DNA from: Dallia pectoralis
Lineage: Eukaryota > Chordata > Actinopteri > Esociformes > Umbridae
Reading direction: 5' to 3'
Length of the DNA stretch: 64,000 nucleotides
Assembly (NCBI GenBank): GCA_029465975.1
Contig: CM055730.1
Span: 20,522,759-20,586,758 of the forward strand
How positions within the stretch are numbered: position 1 is the first letter of the stretch; every line of letters starts with the position of its first letter. The notes below the pieces were generated by a model. It searched no databases, was not told the origin of the DNA, and was given only the letters and a program-made list of their open reading frames with translations. Shown in pieces: positions 45,123 to 59,539 of this stretch. The translations under genes were made by a program, and so were the position numbers.

Positions 45123-45464
45123 GAATGAGAGAGACCATTTCATGTGTGAATATGCCATAGTGTGTTTCCCTGTGTGGTTACTGTCTGATATGAAACACCG
45201 GCCCGTTGGTCATCATTGTACTGGTCACGTCCTACATATCAGTGGCTATTACTAACAGCACTCTTCTGTATCTGGGTCAGGTCAGTTTGTTCTGAGGTTT
45301 GTACCTGAGGTAGACAGGTCTTGTCTAGACTGTACACCTGTTCCCAACTTGTCTCTCTGGTTCTGTATCAAGGCATTGCAGGGAACAAACACCTATCTCA
45401 TCTGATTTATATACCTCCCATTTGAACTGAACAGACTCTCCTCACTTCGTCTGTAAGTTCCAAA

Positions 45465-46166
45465 TTGTGTGGCAGTGTGGCAGTGTGCTGTGTGGCAGTA
45501 TGGCAGTGTGCTGTGTGGCAGTGTGCTGTGTGGCAGTGTGGCAGTGAGCAGTGTGCTGTGTGGCAGTGTGGCAGTGTGCTGTGTGGCAGTGTGGCAGTGT
45601 GGCAGTGTGGCAGTGTGCAGTGCAGTGCAGTGTGTGTGGCAGTGTGCTGTGCAGTGTGGCAGTGTGCTGTGTAGCAGTGTGGCACTGTGCTGTGTGGCAG
45701 TGTGCTGTGTGGCAGTGTGCTGTGTGGCAGTGTGGCAGTGTGCTGTGTGGCAGTGTGCTGTGTGGCAGTGTGCTGTGTGGCAGTGTGCTGTGTGGCAGTG
45801 TGGCAGTGTGCTGTGTGGCAGTGTGCTGTGTGGCAGTGTGGCAGTGTGCTGTGTGGCAGTGAGCAGTGTGGCAGTGTGGCAGTGAGCTGTGTGGCAGTGA
45901 GCAGTGTGGCAGTGTGGCAGTGTGCTGTGTGGCAGTGAGCAGTGTGGCAGTGTGGCAGTGAGCTGTGTGGCAGTGAGCAGTGTGGCAGTGAGCTGTGTGG
46001 CAGTGAGCAGTGTGGCAGTGAGCTGTGTGGCAGTGAGCAGTGTGGCAGTGTGCTGTGTGGCAGTGAGCAGTGTGGCAGTGAGCAGTGTGGCAGTGTGCTG
46101 TGTGGCAGTGTGCTGTGTGGCAGTGTGCTGTGTGGCAGTGAGCAGTGTGGCAGTGTGGCAGTGAGC
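45465..46166 (+). repeat. 9-bp based minisatellite (gtggcagt family)
   Basis: Mixed tandem units of gtgtggcagtgtgctgtg, gtggcagtgagcagt and gtggcagt over 700 bp. Long open frames on both strands (Cys/Val-rich +, His/Thr/Leu-rich -) are artefacts. Confidence 0.96.
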
Positions 46167-46169
46167 ATT

Positions 46170-46650
46170 ACCCTTCTACCATTGCCAACAGAAATAACAT
46201 TGCTATGAATGGGTGTACCTGATGTTCAACAATGTTTAGGTAGGTGCCACGTGTCACATTTACATCCACAAGAATGCCCAGGGTTTCCCAGCAGAACATT
46301 CCCCAGAGCATCACACTCGCTCCAACGTCTTGCCTTTTGCCTTCACTGCCCTCATGCGTCGATAAGCCCTGGGCGCCCAAAACCCTGTCACCAGTTTGTG
46401 TCGGATGGTACCCACCGCTGCTGACCGGGAGCACCACACAAGCTTTGCAATTTTCAGAGATGCTCTAACCAAGGCCTTTCGCCGTAACAATGTGTCCCTT
46501 GTCAATGTCTCTGAGGTCTCTACTCCTGCCCCTTTCTCCTGCATCCAACCCTGACCTTGACATGTGCACTTGTTTGAAGATGATCAAAATTGTCTGTGGT
46601 CATAATGTTCTGTCTCATCAGTGTATGCTCCATAATGCGTTGTGCTAAAC
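46170..46650 (-). mobile_element. Tc1-like transposase relic
   Basis: Minus-strand frame 46437-46168 contains GASVMLWGMFCWETLG and YLNIVEHQVHPF, hallmark C-terminal stretches of the Tc1 family also found in introns 6 and 7. The upstream part (46544-46311) continues in another frame. Frameshifted and truncated; it abuts the gtggcagt array. Confidence 0.78.
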
Positions 46651-46839
46651 AACAACTCAGAGTCCCGATAAGATAACCAAACACCACCAGAGAGACCACC
46701 TGTACCTTATTGCTTACTTTACAACTCTACTCTTGCAGCCAGACGTGTTTCACATTGCTACCGATGTTAAGGGGAACCTGCCCCAGACTCAGACACAGAG
46801 AACTGATTGATAGGTGTGAGGCCAACCAAGGGATAGAGA

Positions 46840-47083
46840 ATAGTTTGTGTGTGTGTGTGTGGTGTGTGCGTGTGTGTGTGTGTGTGTGTGTGATAAGCAA
46901 AAATAGTATGTAAGAGAGAGAGTGCTCAGTCAGAGTAGAGCACAGAGAAAAAAAGTGTTTTAGACCGAGCAGAAACAGGGCTGTGATCACATGCTCACCC
47001 TCCCTCCTTCACTGCATGTTGTTTTTGTTTAGCCTCGCAAGAGCAGCAGAGAGTGAGCCGTTTGCTCGGTCAGTGATCAGCGA

Positions 47084-47113
<30 letters not shown>
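46840..47113 (+). repeat. (TG)n and (CA)n microsatellites
   Basis: TG run at about 46847-46893 and CA run at about 47087-47113. Confidence 0.93.
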
Positions 47114-47114
<1 letters not shown>

Positions 47115-47227
47115 TGCTGTCTGAGTCAGAGTGGACAGACTCCACAGCATGAACGGAGTCCGCACGCAGCTACTGCAGTCCCGCTCAGTGGAACTGAGAG
47201 AGAAAACCCAGTGAAGAAGAGACCGAG
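47040..47227 (+). other. candidate 5' non-coding first exon of a downstream gene
   Basis: A relatively GC-rich block ends in the strong donor accgag|gtaaga (47227/47228). It contains an ATG at 47149 opening 21 codons to TGA at 47212, so it cannot be a normal coding start unless this is an upstream ORF. In human the gene after LTBP1 on the same strand is RASGRP3, which makes a distant 5' exon plausible. No TATA box or further exon is visible. Speculative. Confidence 0.25.
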
Positions 47228-49590
47228 GTAAGAGGAACCTGCTACTTCCTTAATCCACTAGAGGCGGGAGAATATTGTGCCTGTTTAACTGTGCATCATG
47301 CTACGGCTGTGCACATCAGCAATGGCTCCCTTCACCTCAACGTTGAAGTCATGTGGACACTTGAGAGGGATGTGAGAACCGTGTTGGACAGTTAGTGTTG
47401 TTTATGAGTCTACTTTGTGGAGCAGGCGTCTTTAGACTGTTTCATTGGGAGGAATCTTACCTGCCTGTTTATTCCTGAGCCCTGGAACTGCTTTGCGACC
47501 ACTACTCTGAGTTTTAACGTAACATTTGACTATGTGTCAGAGACACTAGAGTTTTACCTCAAGGTCGGTCAGATAAACAGTGTTGCGAGTGACCTGGTAT
47601 TTGGTCTGTTTGTCAGTTTGTTTCCAGGCGTATGCCTCCTGTCAACCTGTCTGAAATACATTTGGTCCTGTGACGTGTGTTTGTCGGCGGATGACATCAC
47701 AAACCTGGGAGATGATATTCATTTAATTAATGGCTGTACGTTTGTGTGTGAAAGATGAGGGGGTCTAGATACTGTAAATTTGAAAGCACAAATGTTACAA
47801 ACAAGCTTTTCTTTTGTTTTTAATTTTAACATAATCAGAATTTCTCCATCTAGACCAAAAAGAAGCTTGCTTTAATCCTAGCCGTGCACAACTGATAGAG
47901 CAGTTGTGAGATGGAGTTAGTGATATGAGGGTTATTGTGGATATTTTCTACATTTACACTGGTTGTTAACATCAATACTGCTGGGGTTGTGGTGGGAATA
48001 AATTGTGTGACTGGTGCAGACTCTTAAAGTGTCACTTTAGTGAGCTATAATAGCACCCAAGCCATATCTCACCCGAGACAGGAAGACACTGTATTCCACA
48101 GTCACATGCTTCTTTTATTATTCCCATATTACGTAGCCTCTAGGTTTTCCGAGCCTGTATTAAAGATGCCTTCAAAAAATGTCCGAAGACTTTAGGTAGA
48201 GACTAAGCGCAGATTGCCTCAAGCACTTCTACCTCAGCTAAATAATGATTGTACAGTCAGTAGCCATGTGCCAGGAACACTGGGCGTCTACGAACGGAGG
48301 GTAAACTGTGTTTTATTTTAAGCACCGATTGTTTACTCACCTGTTTATTTAGTTCATTATTATTTACCCACGTTTTGATGCGTCTCTGGCGTTTTTCATC
48401 GTGAACAACATGAATGTTATTATTCATTATTATTCACCTAATCATGCCAGCCTCTTTGCGAACGTCCGGAGTCATGAGTCAATGTTGTTGTCATGTTCAC
48501 CTGCGCACGCTGGCGTGCACGGCGTGCATTTATTCAGCTCTCTCTCAGACAGCGTCCCCATCACCGCATGCCCGCCACAGAGTGACCATAATCAAACCTC
48601 CTCAGCAAAGTTTCTAAAAATCTCGGGTCTATGACAAAAGCTGGAAAGTAGATAATTCAAGACACCAAGTCCTTGATATGTTCACCTTATCCATTGAAGT
48701 AGGGAAAAGAAGTGTTGTCAAATACCGATCATTTCAAACTTTGCTTTGCAGTTAGAGATTGGATACTGGTTGTTACTGGTTCAGTTATAGTTCACCCATC
48801 TTGTTTTTGCACTCCATCCTTGAATTTTAAGTGTTAAAGATGAGAGTTTTGCGATTGACTATGTGACTTTAGTTATGATAATCCTGATTATATTGTATTA
48901 ATTTACTGTACTTTAATGCAAGCACTGACAAAAAAACCTGATGTAAACATTAATATAAAAGTCAGTAACAAACACACAAACTTAAGTCGGATTGCAGAAA
49001 TACATATTTAAAAAAATCTGTGGCTTGACCACACTCAGGATTTAGATAATTCAAAGATATGATATGTAAACATGTGAATTGTCTGTGAACTTTTCTAGAC
49101 AGTCTTTTATAAATAAAAAAATCCATATTGTCATATTGTCTGACTGATCTCCTGTCAGTAACCTAACACACAAAGTAAGGCAGCAGTAAGGTAGCAGCAT
49201 TAGCAAGGCAGGTTTTGCACAATGCCTTTATCTTAAAGCAACAATATTCCCACACAACCGACGTTCTGTTTTTCCCTAGTGTCAGGATCTATCAAGCCTG
49301 AGGCCATTGTTTTTTTGTTTCTTTAATTGCAGCCTTTGTGGTTTAGAAATCATGTTTTATCATATCGCGATGTTATCGCAAATGCAATTAATCTTTCAGC
49401 CCAACTAAACTCACCTCTCACCTTAAATTAACATAACTGTGACCACCACAGGCATGAACAAAATAATTAAAGTCACACCTGGACTCAAATCTAATTATCA
49501 CATTCCTTAATGTCATCATTGCAAACACAGCTAATGGGCGAGGAAGATATAGACATGACAACAAGATGGTTCTATAGCACATCACATTCA
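47228..49590. other. intergenic or intronic, no features
   Basis: Frames at 47417-47758 and 48401-48634 show no family resemblance. No repeats of note. Confidence 0.45.
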
Positions 49591-50299
49591 TTCACAGCTG
49601 TTAATGATCCCTTGAAATAATCCAAACAATATACAAGTGCCTTTAGTATTCTGACATCTTTAATTTCTCCACAATTTCTTCTGTTAAACACAATTCCGGA
49701 TGAATAAAATATATACTTTGCTGTCAATCTACACACAATTCCCCATAATGACAATGACAACACGTTTTTTATACATTCGTCCCAATTTATTGGAAATTAA
49801 TAACTGAAATATATAATTTACATAACTATTCAGATACTTTGCCATGACACTTCAAATTGATCTTAGCGGCATCATGTGTTTTTTTACCATGTTTGTAGCG
49901 TATCTAGAACGTTTGAATGTGATTTACAAAGACACCTGCGGATATAAGGTCCCACACTTCAAATCAAAAACCAAAGTATGATGTCCAAGTACCTTTTGGT
50001 AGCCCTCTAAGAAAGTATGATTCAGGGCAAATATTTTGGGAAGGCGACCAAAAAATGGAGAATACAAAGTTCCCATGAGTGGGTGTGTTTTACATTTTGG
50101 CCGGCTTGCCATTTGTAGTCAGAGTCTTGGTGGTTCCTAACTTCTTCCATTTCACATTGATAGAGACCACAGAACGAACTCTTGGGAACTTTTAATGATT
50201 TAGCAATTGTATATAAACTTACCCGGATCTATGCCTTGACAGGTGTCTCCTTTTAAATCACTGGCTGAGATAGTTTGGCTAGTTGATCAGGACATTTCT

Positions 50300-50300
<1 letters not shown>
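49590..50300. mobile_element. possible Tc1-like remnant, non-coding
   Basis: Motifs caatctacacacaattcccc with ataatgacaatgacaacacg (49727-49762), atttacataactattcagat (49817) and gatataaggtcccacacttc (49939) resemble terminal and 5' regions of a common salmonid/teleost Tc1 family. The transposase is not readable. Similarity is recalled, not computed. Confidence 0.5.
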
Positions 50301-51198
<898 letters not shown>

Positions 51199-51309
51199 GA
51201 TTGGCAGTGTTCATTCGTTCCACACTTCCAGGGGGTGTCTGTGTTTCATTGACTGTGTCGGCAAAAACCTTCATTGGGGGAGAAAATGTTCCGTTACTCT
51301 AGAAGGAAG

Positions 51310-54145
51310 GATGCTGTAGTGTTTAATAGTAGGATGTGTGAGGTGTTTAATCGTAGGATGTGTGAGTAGTTTAATAGTAGGATGCTGTAGTGTTTAATAG
51401 TAGGATGTGTGAGGTGTTTAATAGTAGGATGTGTGAGTAGTTTAATAGTAGGATGTGTGAGTAGTTTAATAGTAGGATGTGTGAGTAATTTAATAGTAGG
51501 ATGTGTGAGTAGTTTAATTGTAGGATGTGTGAGTTGTTTAATAGTAGGATGTGTGAGTAGTTTAATAGTAGGATGTGTGAGTAGTTTAATAGTAGGATGC
51601 TGTAGTGTTTAATAGTAGGATGTGTGAGGTGTTTAATAGTAGGATGTGTGAGTAGTTTAACAGTAGGATGTGTGAGTAGTTTAATAGTAGGATGTGTGAG
51701 TAGTTTAATAGTAGGATGTGTGAGTAGTTTAATAGTAGGATGTGTGAGTAGTTTAATAGTAGGATGCGTGAGTAGTTTAATAGTAGGATGTATGAGTAGT
51801 TTAATAGTAGGATGCTGTAGTAATTAATAGTAGGATGTGTGAGTAGTTTAATAGTAGGATGTGTGAGTAGTTTAATAGTAGAATGTGTGAGTTGTTTAAT
51901 AGTAGGATGTGTGAGTAGTTTAATAGTAAGATGTGTGAGGTGTTTAATAGTAGGATGTGTGAGTAGTTTAACAGTAGGATGTGTGAGTAGTTTAATAGTA
52001 GGATGTGTGAGTTGTTTGATAGTAGGATGTGTGAGTAGTTTAATAGTAGGATGCTGTAGTGTTTAATAGTAGGATGTGTGAGGTGTTTAATAGTAGGATG
52101 TGTGAGTAGTTTAACAGTAGGATGTGTGAGTAGTTTAATAGTAGGATGCTGTAGTGTTTAATAGTAGGATGTGTGAGTAGTTTAATAGTAGAATGTGTGA
52201 GTAGTTTAATAGTAGGATGTGTGAGTAGTTTAATAGTAGGATGCTGTAGTGTTTAATAGTAGAATGTGTGAGTAGTTTAATAGTAGGATGTGTGAGTAGT
52301 TTAATAGTAGTATGCTGTAGTGTTTAATAGTAGAATGTGTGAGTAGTTTAATAGTAGGATGTGTGAGTAGTTTAATAGTAGGATGTGTGAGTAGTTTAAT
52401 AGTAGGATGTGTGAGTTGTTTAATAGTAGGATGTGTGAGTAGTTTAATAGTAGGATGCTGTAGTGTTTAATAGTAGGATGTGTGAGGTGTTTAATAGTAG
52501 GATGTGTGAGTAGTTTAATAGTAGGATGTGTGAGTAGTTTAATAGTAGGATGTGTGAGTAGTTTAATAGTAGGATGTGTGAGTAGTTTAATAGTAGGATG
52601 TGTGAGTAGTTTAATAGTAGGATGTGTGAGGTGTTTAATCGTAGGATGTGTGAGTAGTTTAATAGTAGGATGCTGTAGTGTTTAATAGTAGGATGTGTGA
52701 GGTGTTTAATAGTAGGATGTGTGAGTAGTTTAATAGTAGGATGTGTGAGTAGTTTAATAGTAGGATGTGTGAGTAATTTAATAGTAGGATGTGTGAGTAG
52801 TTTAATTGTAGGATGTGTGAGTTGTTTAATAGTAGGATGTGTGAGTAGTTTAATAGTAGGATGCTGTAGTGTTTAATAGTAGGATGTGTGAGGTGTTTAA
52901 TAGTAGGATGTGTGAGTAGTTTAACAGTAGGATGTGTGAGTAGTTTAATAGTAGGATGTGTGAGTAGTTTAATAGTAGGATGTGTGAGTAGTTTAATAGT
53001 AGGATGTGTGAGTAGTTTAATAGTAGGATGTGTGAGTAGTTTAATAGTAGGATGTATGAGTAGTTTAATAGTAGGATGCTGTAGTAATTAATAGTAGGAT
53101 GTGTGAGTAGTTTAATAGAAGATGTGTGAGTAGTTTAATAGTAGAATGTGTGAGTTGTTTAATAGTAGGATGTGTGAGTAGTTTAATAGTAAGATGTGTG
53201 AGGTGTTTAATAGTAGGATGTGTGAGTAGTTTAACAGTAGGATGTGTGAGTAGTTTAACAGTAGGATGCTGTAGTAATTAATAGTAGGATGTGTGAGTAG
53301 TTTAATAGTAGGATGTGTGAGTAGTTTAATAGTAGAATGTGTGAGTTGTTTAATAGTAGGATGTGTGAGTAGTTTAATAGTAAGATGTGTGAGGTGTTTA
53401 ATAGTAGGATGTGTGAGTAGTTTAACAGTAGGATGTGTGAGTAGTTTAACAGTAGGATGCTGTAGTAATTAATAGTAGGATGTGTGAGTAGTTTAATAGT
53501 AGGATGTGTGAGTTGTTTGATAGTAGGATGTGTGAGTAGTTTAATAGTAGGATGTGTGAGGTGTTTAATAGTAGGATGTGTGAGTAGTTTAACAGTAGGA
53601 TGTGTGAGTAGTTTAATAGTAGGATGCTGTAGTGTTTAATAGTAGGATGTGTGAGTAGTTTAATAGTAGAATGTGTGAGTAGTTTAATAGTAGGATGTGT
53701 GAGTAGTTTAATAGTAGGATGCTGTAGTGTTTAATAGTAGGATGCTGTAGTGTTTAATAGTAGAATGTGTGAGTAGTTTAATAGTAGGATGTGTGAGTAG
53801 TTTAATAGTAGGATGTGTGAGTAGTTTAATAGTAGGATGCTGTAGTGTTTAATAGTAGGATGTGTGAGTAGTTAAAAAGTAGAATGTGTGAGTAGTTTAA
53901 TAGTAAAATGTGTGAGTAGTTTAATAGTAGGATGTGTGAGTAGTTTAATAGTAGGATGTGTGAGTAGTTAAATAGTAGGATGTGTGAGTAGTTTAATAGT
54001 AGGATGTGTGAGTAGTTTAATAGTAGGATGTGTGAGTAGTTTAATAGTAGGATGTGTGAGTAGTTTAATAGTAGGATGTGTGAGTAGTTTAATAGTAGGA
54101 TGTGTGAGTAGTTTAATAGTAGGATGTGTGAGTAGTTTATTAGTA
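51310..54145 (+). repeat. 2.8-kb minisatellite, ~24-bp units
   Basis: More than 110 copies of gtgtgagtagtttaatagta plus ggat, interspersed with a shorter variant carrying gctgtagtgtttaatagtag. Stretches of 200-800 bp recur in the same variant order (for example around 51400-51830 and 52690-53090), showing higher-order duplication. No gene. Confidence 0.97.
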
Positions 54146-54825
54146 GATTATGCCACTGGGTTAGGATATTCCACCGGGTTAGGATATGCTACCGGGTTAG
54201 GATATGCCACCAAGTTAGGATATGCCACCGGGTTAGGATACGCCACTGGGTTAGGATATGCCACTGGGTTAGGATATGCCACTGGGGTTAGGATATGCCA
54301 CTGGGTTAGGATATGCCATTGGGTTAGGATATGCCACTGGGTTAGGATATGCCACTGGGTTAGGATATGCCACTGGGTTAAGATATGCCACCGGGTTAGG
54401 ATATGCCATTGGGTTAGGATATGCCACTGGGTTAGGATATGCCACCGGGTTAGGATATGCCACTGGGTTAGGATATGCCACTGGGTTAGGATATGCCATT
54501 GGGTTAGGATATGCCACTGGGTTAGGATATGCCATTGGGTTAGGATATGCCATTGGGTTAGGATATGCCACCGGGTTAGGATATGCCATTGGGTTAGGAT
54601 ATGCCATTGGGTTAGGATACGCCACCGGGTTAGGATATGCCACTGGGTTAGGATATACCATTGGGTTAGGATATGCCACTGGGTTAGGATATGCCACCGG
54701 GTTAGGATATGCCACCGGGTCAGGATATGCCAACGGGTCAGGATATGCCAACGGGTCAGGATATGCCAACGGGTTAGGATATGCCACTGGGGTTAGGATA
54801 TGCCACTGGGTTAGGATATGCCATG
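54146..54825 (+). repeat. 18-bp minisatellite adjoining the 24-bp array
   Basis: About 37 copies of atgccactgggttaggat with c/t variants (accgg, attgg). Begins directly where the 24-bp array stops. Two units with an extra g shift the frame, which is why several frames appear open on both strands. Confidence 0.97.
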
Positions 54826-55701
54826 GTGCCCCACTGAATACCCTGTCTCTCCAAACACTGATGTGCAAGAGTCTTTGTTTACTGGCTTTCCCATAATTAC
54901 ACATTTTCCACTGTATGTTTTTCTCCTTCTCTTCCTAAAACTGTCTCTTCGGATTGCTGGAAACTTAAGGGGTCTATCATTGCAACATTAGAAAAAGTAA
55001 CCAACAAATCTTCATCAGCAAATAGCAATTGGTGTCTTAGGGTTACTTGTGACTGAGCGCTGAATGCTAACTCTTCCCTTTTTCTTACTAGGCAGACCTG
55101 GTACCACCAGCTAGACACCACCAGCTAGACATGGTTGTTGCCTGTGACAAATTCTGTTTCAGCATATGTTCTCCTGACAGCGTGTGCAATGTGTACCAGA
55201 TTACAATTTCAAAACTGATTGATGTGACAATGCCCACGAGAATAATAATTGGTCAATCCAATACACATTTATGAGTGACCTTTGTCCATAGATGTTTCAT
55301 GCAAATCGGCCATTTGGTGCCAGAACGCTATTTTAAGGACTTGTTTATTTATTTTTTGCCAAAAAAATCCATAACGGCATCTCGTATGCGTTCTTGAGAC
55401 ACTATTGTACTCTACCATCTGGTCCATAAGGGTAATTGTGAAATGGCTGGATCTTGCCTCAATATTCCCTGTTAAAGGTTAAATTACAAAAAGGCTACAT
55501 GCTAATGTTTAATCACATCTTGATATGACTGCAAACCTTGAAAGTAACACCTCGGAAGTTGTATTGAAGTGTTGCTTGACAAGTCCATGGCCCATTTTAG
55601 CTTGTTATTTGCGAAGCTACACGGCAGGATATGCAATCATTGTTTTTGTTTTGTTGATATTTGGAGTTGGAGACAAAACAATGTGTGCAGCATGACAGCA
55701 T

Positions 55702-55739
<38 letters not shown>

Positions 55740-56845
55740 AAGACTCCCAAAATCCCTGGTCCAATGCTGCCTCTGTCTTTGCTCACCCAGTGAGGGGGGA
55801 ATTGATCAGGCCCCTAAAGCTAAGGGCCAAATAGTGACTGAAATAGAGAGAACAGAGAGAACAGAGAGACACAGGTTATAGATAGGAGGACAACAACCCC
55901 CTCCTCCCCTTAAACTTATTGTGACACATTTCCTGCTCGGCTCTTGTCCACTTTACCTTGTGTGGGACCTATTTATAGTCCAGCCCAGGGAAATAGTCAG
56001 GCAGAGGCAGGAAAACTAAGTTGGGAAAGAATAGGAGGAAGTCTACTTGCCATTTAGCCAAACAATCTGTGGTCTAGCAGGAGTGAACTGTTGCCTAGTA
56101 TATGGAGAGCATGAGAGAAGCACAATAGAAGTGTGACAGTCACGTAAAACATGAGCGAAGATTCCCCGTACGCTGGTGTTTCTGGTGTATGAGAGCAGGC
56201 CATTCCGGCGTCCTTGGTGGATTTGAATCTCTCGCTTAAGAGACAACTTGGTGGATCCAGAGGGTCATGTTAAAGGAAGGTTACAACGTCAGCTCGAGCG
56301 GCGTCACTGGTCTTTGGCTCGTCACTTTGTGGGTCTGGTTTTAGCCCCGGCAAACTCACCGTTTCTGCAGTAAGCTAACGTTTATTTTTACGTCATTTTG
56401 GCTTTTTTACGTATGTGTTGCTCTGCTACTTTGACAGTCTGAACGTTTATTAGTGTATCTGGTGAAACCTTGTTGTGGTGGTGGTTGTCAAGGTGAGCAC
56501 ACGTGCAGTTTAGTCATAGTGCTAAAGTGTCAATGTCCAAGAACCCCTTTAATGCTACGTTAATGCTTTTATGTGATGGGTGTTATCTTTGGGTGACTTG
56601 GGCTCATGGTCACCTGAATTTCCAGCCAGTATAACCCATTGCTATTTGAGAATGTACTGTATGTGGGCTGATCGAGAAACAAGCCGTGTTGTGAGCTCTG
56701 TTAGTATCAGGTCAGAAGGTGAAGTGAAAGCTGATGGATTGTTCTGCTCAGACTGTAGACCCTGATACCAGGGGAGTATCGTTGCCCGAGATAAGGACAA
56801 GACGCACTTCATTGAAATTCCATCGATCTGCCACTTCCTCATTCC
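54826..56845. other. intergenic, no gene
   Basis: Unique-looking sequence with a CA tract at about 55703-55737 and a short (acagagaga)n stretch near 55845. No exon recognised. Confidence 0.5.
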
Positions 56846-56847
56846 CC

Positions 56848-57085
56848 TCACTACATAGTATATGCACTGCATAGTACCTGCACTACATAGTATATGCACT
56901 GCATAAAACCTGCACGGCTGCACTGCATAGTAGCTGCACTGCATAGTAGCTGCACTACATAGTACCTGCACTACATAGTACCTGCACTACATAGTAACTG
57001 CACTGCATAGTACCTGCACTGCATAGTATATGCACTACATAGTATCTGCACTATATAGTATCTGCACTGCATAGTACATAGTACT
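56848..57085 (+). repeat. 15-bp minisatellite
   Basis: About 15 copies of ctgcactgcatagtac and close variants (actacatagtatatg). No coding role. Confidence 0.95.
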
Positions 57086-59220
57086 GTCCCTGTTTGAGCG
57101 CGCAGACCAACTCCCTAGCTGGCTGAAACACTGGCAGTTAGCATGTCACTTAAGCCTAATTCATACCCGGCTCAAACTTGTGTTGTGTTTCCAGATTTCA
57201 AATGTATCATTTACTGTTTTTCAAGTAACCTCCTTATTAAGTAACACCTCAGGTCTTAATTTGTAGTAAGCCAGTCCAATTGGGGATGTTTTTTTCACTT
57301 TTTATTTATCATAATGAAAGTCACTTTTTCACACATTCAAATTCTAATTAATATTTTTGAAAATGTCTTTAAAAGCCAGGTGGTCAGCTGTTGGCCAAAT
57401 TGTCACACACTTGTGATGGTGTGGAGGAACCAGCCGCAGTTGGTGGGTTTTAATTCAAACACAAACACGACCAATGGAAAAGACATATACAACTTCCAAA
57501 TTAAAGAGCGCTGTTTTACGACTTCTAATATATTACAAAAAGGCTGTGTACGAAACACTCACCAGCTCGACGAACTGACATGAAACAATGAAGCACAAAG
57601 ACATTGAGCATTGACAGAACATATATACCGTAGGCACTTACTAATTCGAATAATGGGTACCTGGTGTGAATGATTATAACAAGACAGTACGGGGTGTGTT
57701 TACCTGGTAGGAATGAGACCAGTGTTTAACAGAAAGTAACAAAAAAGGACAACTAGCCATTCTAGTCGTCACAGTGACTAGCCATTCTAGTCGTTACGCA
57801 AATATTTGCTGAATTATAACACAGCTTCCACTAATGGCGGTCCTAGTATATTTGTGTTTACAAAAACGTTTTGTTGTCGTCATGCGCTTCACCAGTAACC
57901 TCCATCACTTTAAAATCGTTGGGTATGACTGTTTGGATTAATTCATAATAGTATTAATTTAATTTATTCATTTGGATTTTCGATAATAGCAAATAACATA
58001 ACATTTGCTTCATCCCACTCCTTAAGCTGTCAAATGAGGACATCCTTTAAAATGTCTTTAGAATCGACATCATCAAGATGTGTGTAGTTGTGAGATTGCC
58101 TATGATGACCATGTCATGTGTTTAATGCAGATGGTGTTTTAATGATAAAGCTTCATGGGAAAGACACTGTCAGCTGGTCCAGAATCAGACACTAAACACT
58201 TTCTTGAAATACAAACATTGTTTGTGTGGAAAGGAAGCAGAATCCTCACAGCTCCGTGAATAACCAAACTGTTTTGAAAACCCCAGAGGCCTTGAATCTA
58301 CCAGGGATCTGGGCAGTTTCTTTGGTTGCCTTTAAACAAAGCAAAATGCATCAGGAATCAAACCCGGAGTGGGAACCTAAACATTCATCATATAAAACCA
58401 CATCCAAACAATCCATAAACATTGTATGAGGCGTGTATAGTAGGTTAACGAGTAAAAGATTATGTCATAAATATTACAGTATATTGCCTTTCCTTCAAGG
58501 GACATGCTCCAAAAACCAACCTGCTTACAGGAAGTAATTCTGTAAAATCAGAATGTACCTTTTTCCTTCGTATTTCTGGACAGTTCTGTTTCTGTCTAGG
58601 AAGTGATACATAACAGATATAGTCAAACAAGGTCTTTATTGTCCTGTTTCTCGCATTTACTTAATCAATTCCCATCAAGCGTACATAGAATTAACATACA
58701 ATACAAAATAGTTGTCTTTCCCTTATTTCCGCCAGATTGCTTCCTCCTTTCTATTCCTGTCCTATTGTTTATCACGGGGTGTGATCAAAGAGAGATAGAA
58801 GAGGGGTGACTGTGAAATAAGACGCAGCTCGTGCCTTATTACCTTTGACCTCCAGTCTACTGGGTTTAGCGGTGCCCTGACCTGCATGTCTCTGGTCCGC
58901 AGACATCTTTGATTTTGTAAGATATGTGGTACTCTGCCACAACGTACTGCGCTGAGCTCACATGTGGTGATGTTGGTTAGAGCACAAGGCTATGTGTCAT
59001 TTTATCTCTACTCACAAGGCGCTATTAACATGAGCAGATACGTTTGACGTCACTACTAACGCTGTGTCTATTAAAGAGACTTTACCTCAGGATATTGAAA
59101 TAAAACAGTGATTTAGTGTCATGTCAACATGTCAAAGCTCATGTTGTTTTACGTTTGGTAGGGTGCCTGTATTGTCTAAATCTTACGTCCTACTGGATGT
59201 CTCAGGTCAAGGTGGGCCAG
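57086..59220. other. intergenic, no gene
   Basis: AT-rich; open frames at 57314 and 58226 have no family resemblance. A small local duplication of gactagccattctagtcgt occurs at 57750-57795. Confidence 0.5.
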
Positions 59221-59227
59221 TTTTGTT

Positions 59228-59357
59228 TTTCTGTTGTACTGTACTGTTGTACTGTTGTACTGTACTGTTGTACTGTGTTGTTGTACTGTACTGTTGTACT
59301 GGGTTGTTGTACTGTACTGTTGTACTGTGTTGTTGTACTGTGTTGTTGCACTGTTGT
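59228..59357 (+). repeat. tgttgtactgtac short tandem repeat
   Basis: Alternating tgttgtac and tgtac words over 130 bp. Cys-rich frames are artefacts. Confidence 0.95.
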
Positions 59358-59539
59358 ACACTATATTGGGGTTAAGGAATTATGTTCTAATACTATTGAG
59401 TATAGTATTCAGGTTCCATTTACAGTAAAGCTATACCATTTGTGGTTCAGCATTAGGACCATGTTTAGGTTATGGTAACAGAATAGGGAACATAGATTTC
59501 TGGGTCAAGGTTAGGTGTCAAGTCCCCATCGGGATAGAA

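Noticed and set aside
45407..46208. Cys/Val-rich plus-strand and His/Leu-rich minus-strand frames
   Set aside because: Read-through of the gtggcagt repeat. Cysteine richness comes from tgtgtg words and not from EGF-type spacing.
54269..54904. Open frames of 206-270 codons (YATGLG / YPNPVA repeats)
   Set aside because: 18-bp repeat artefact on both strands.
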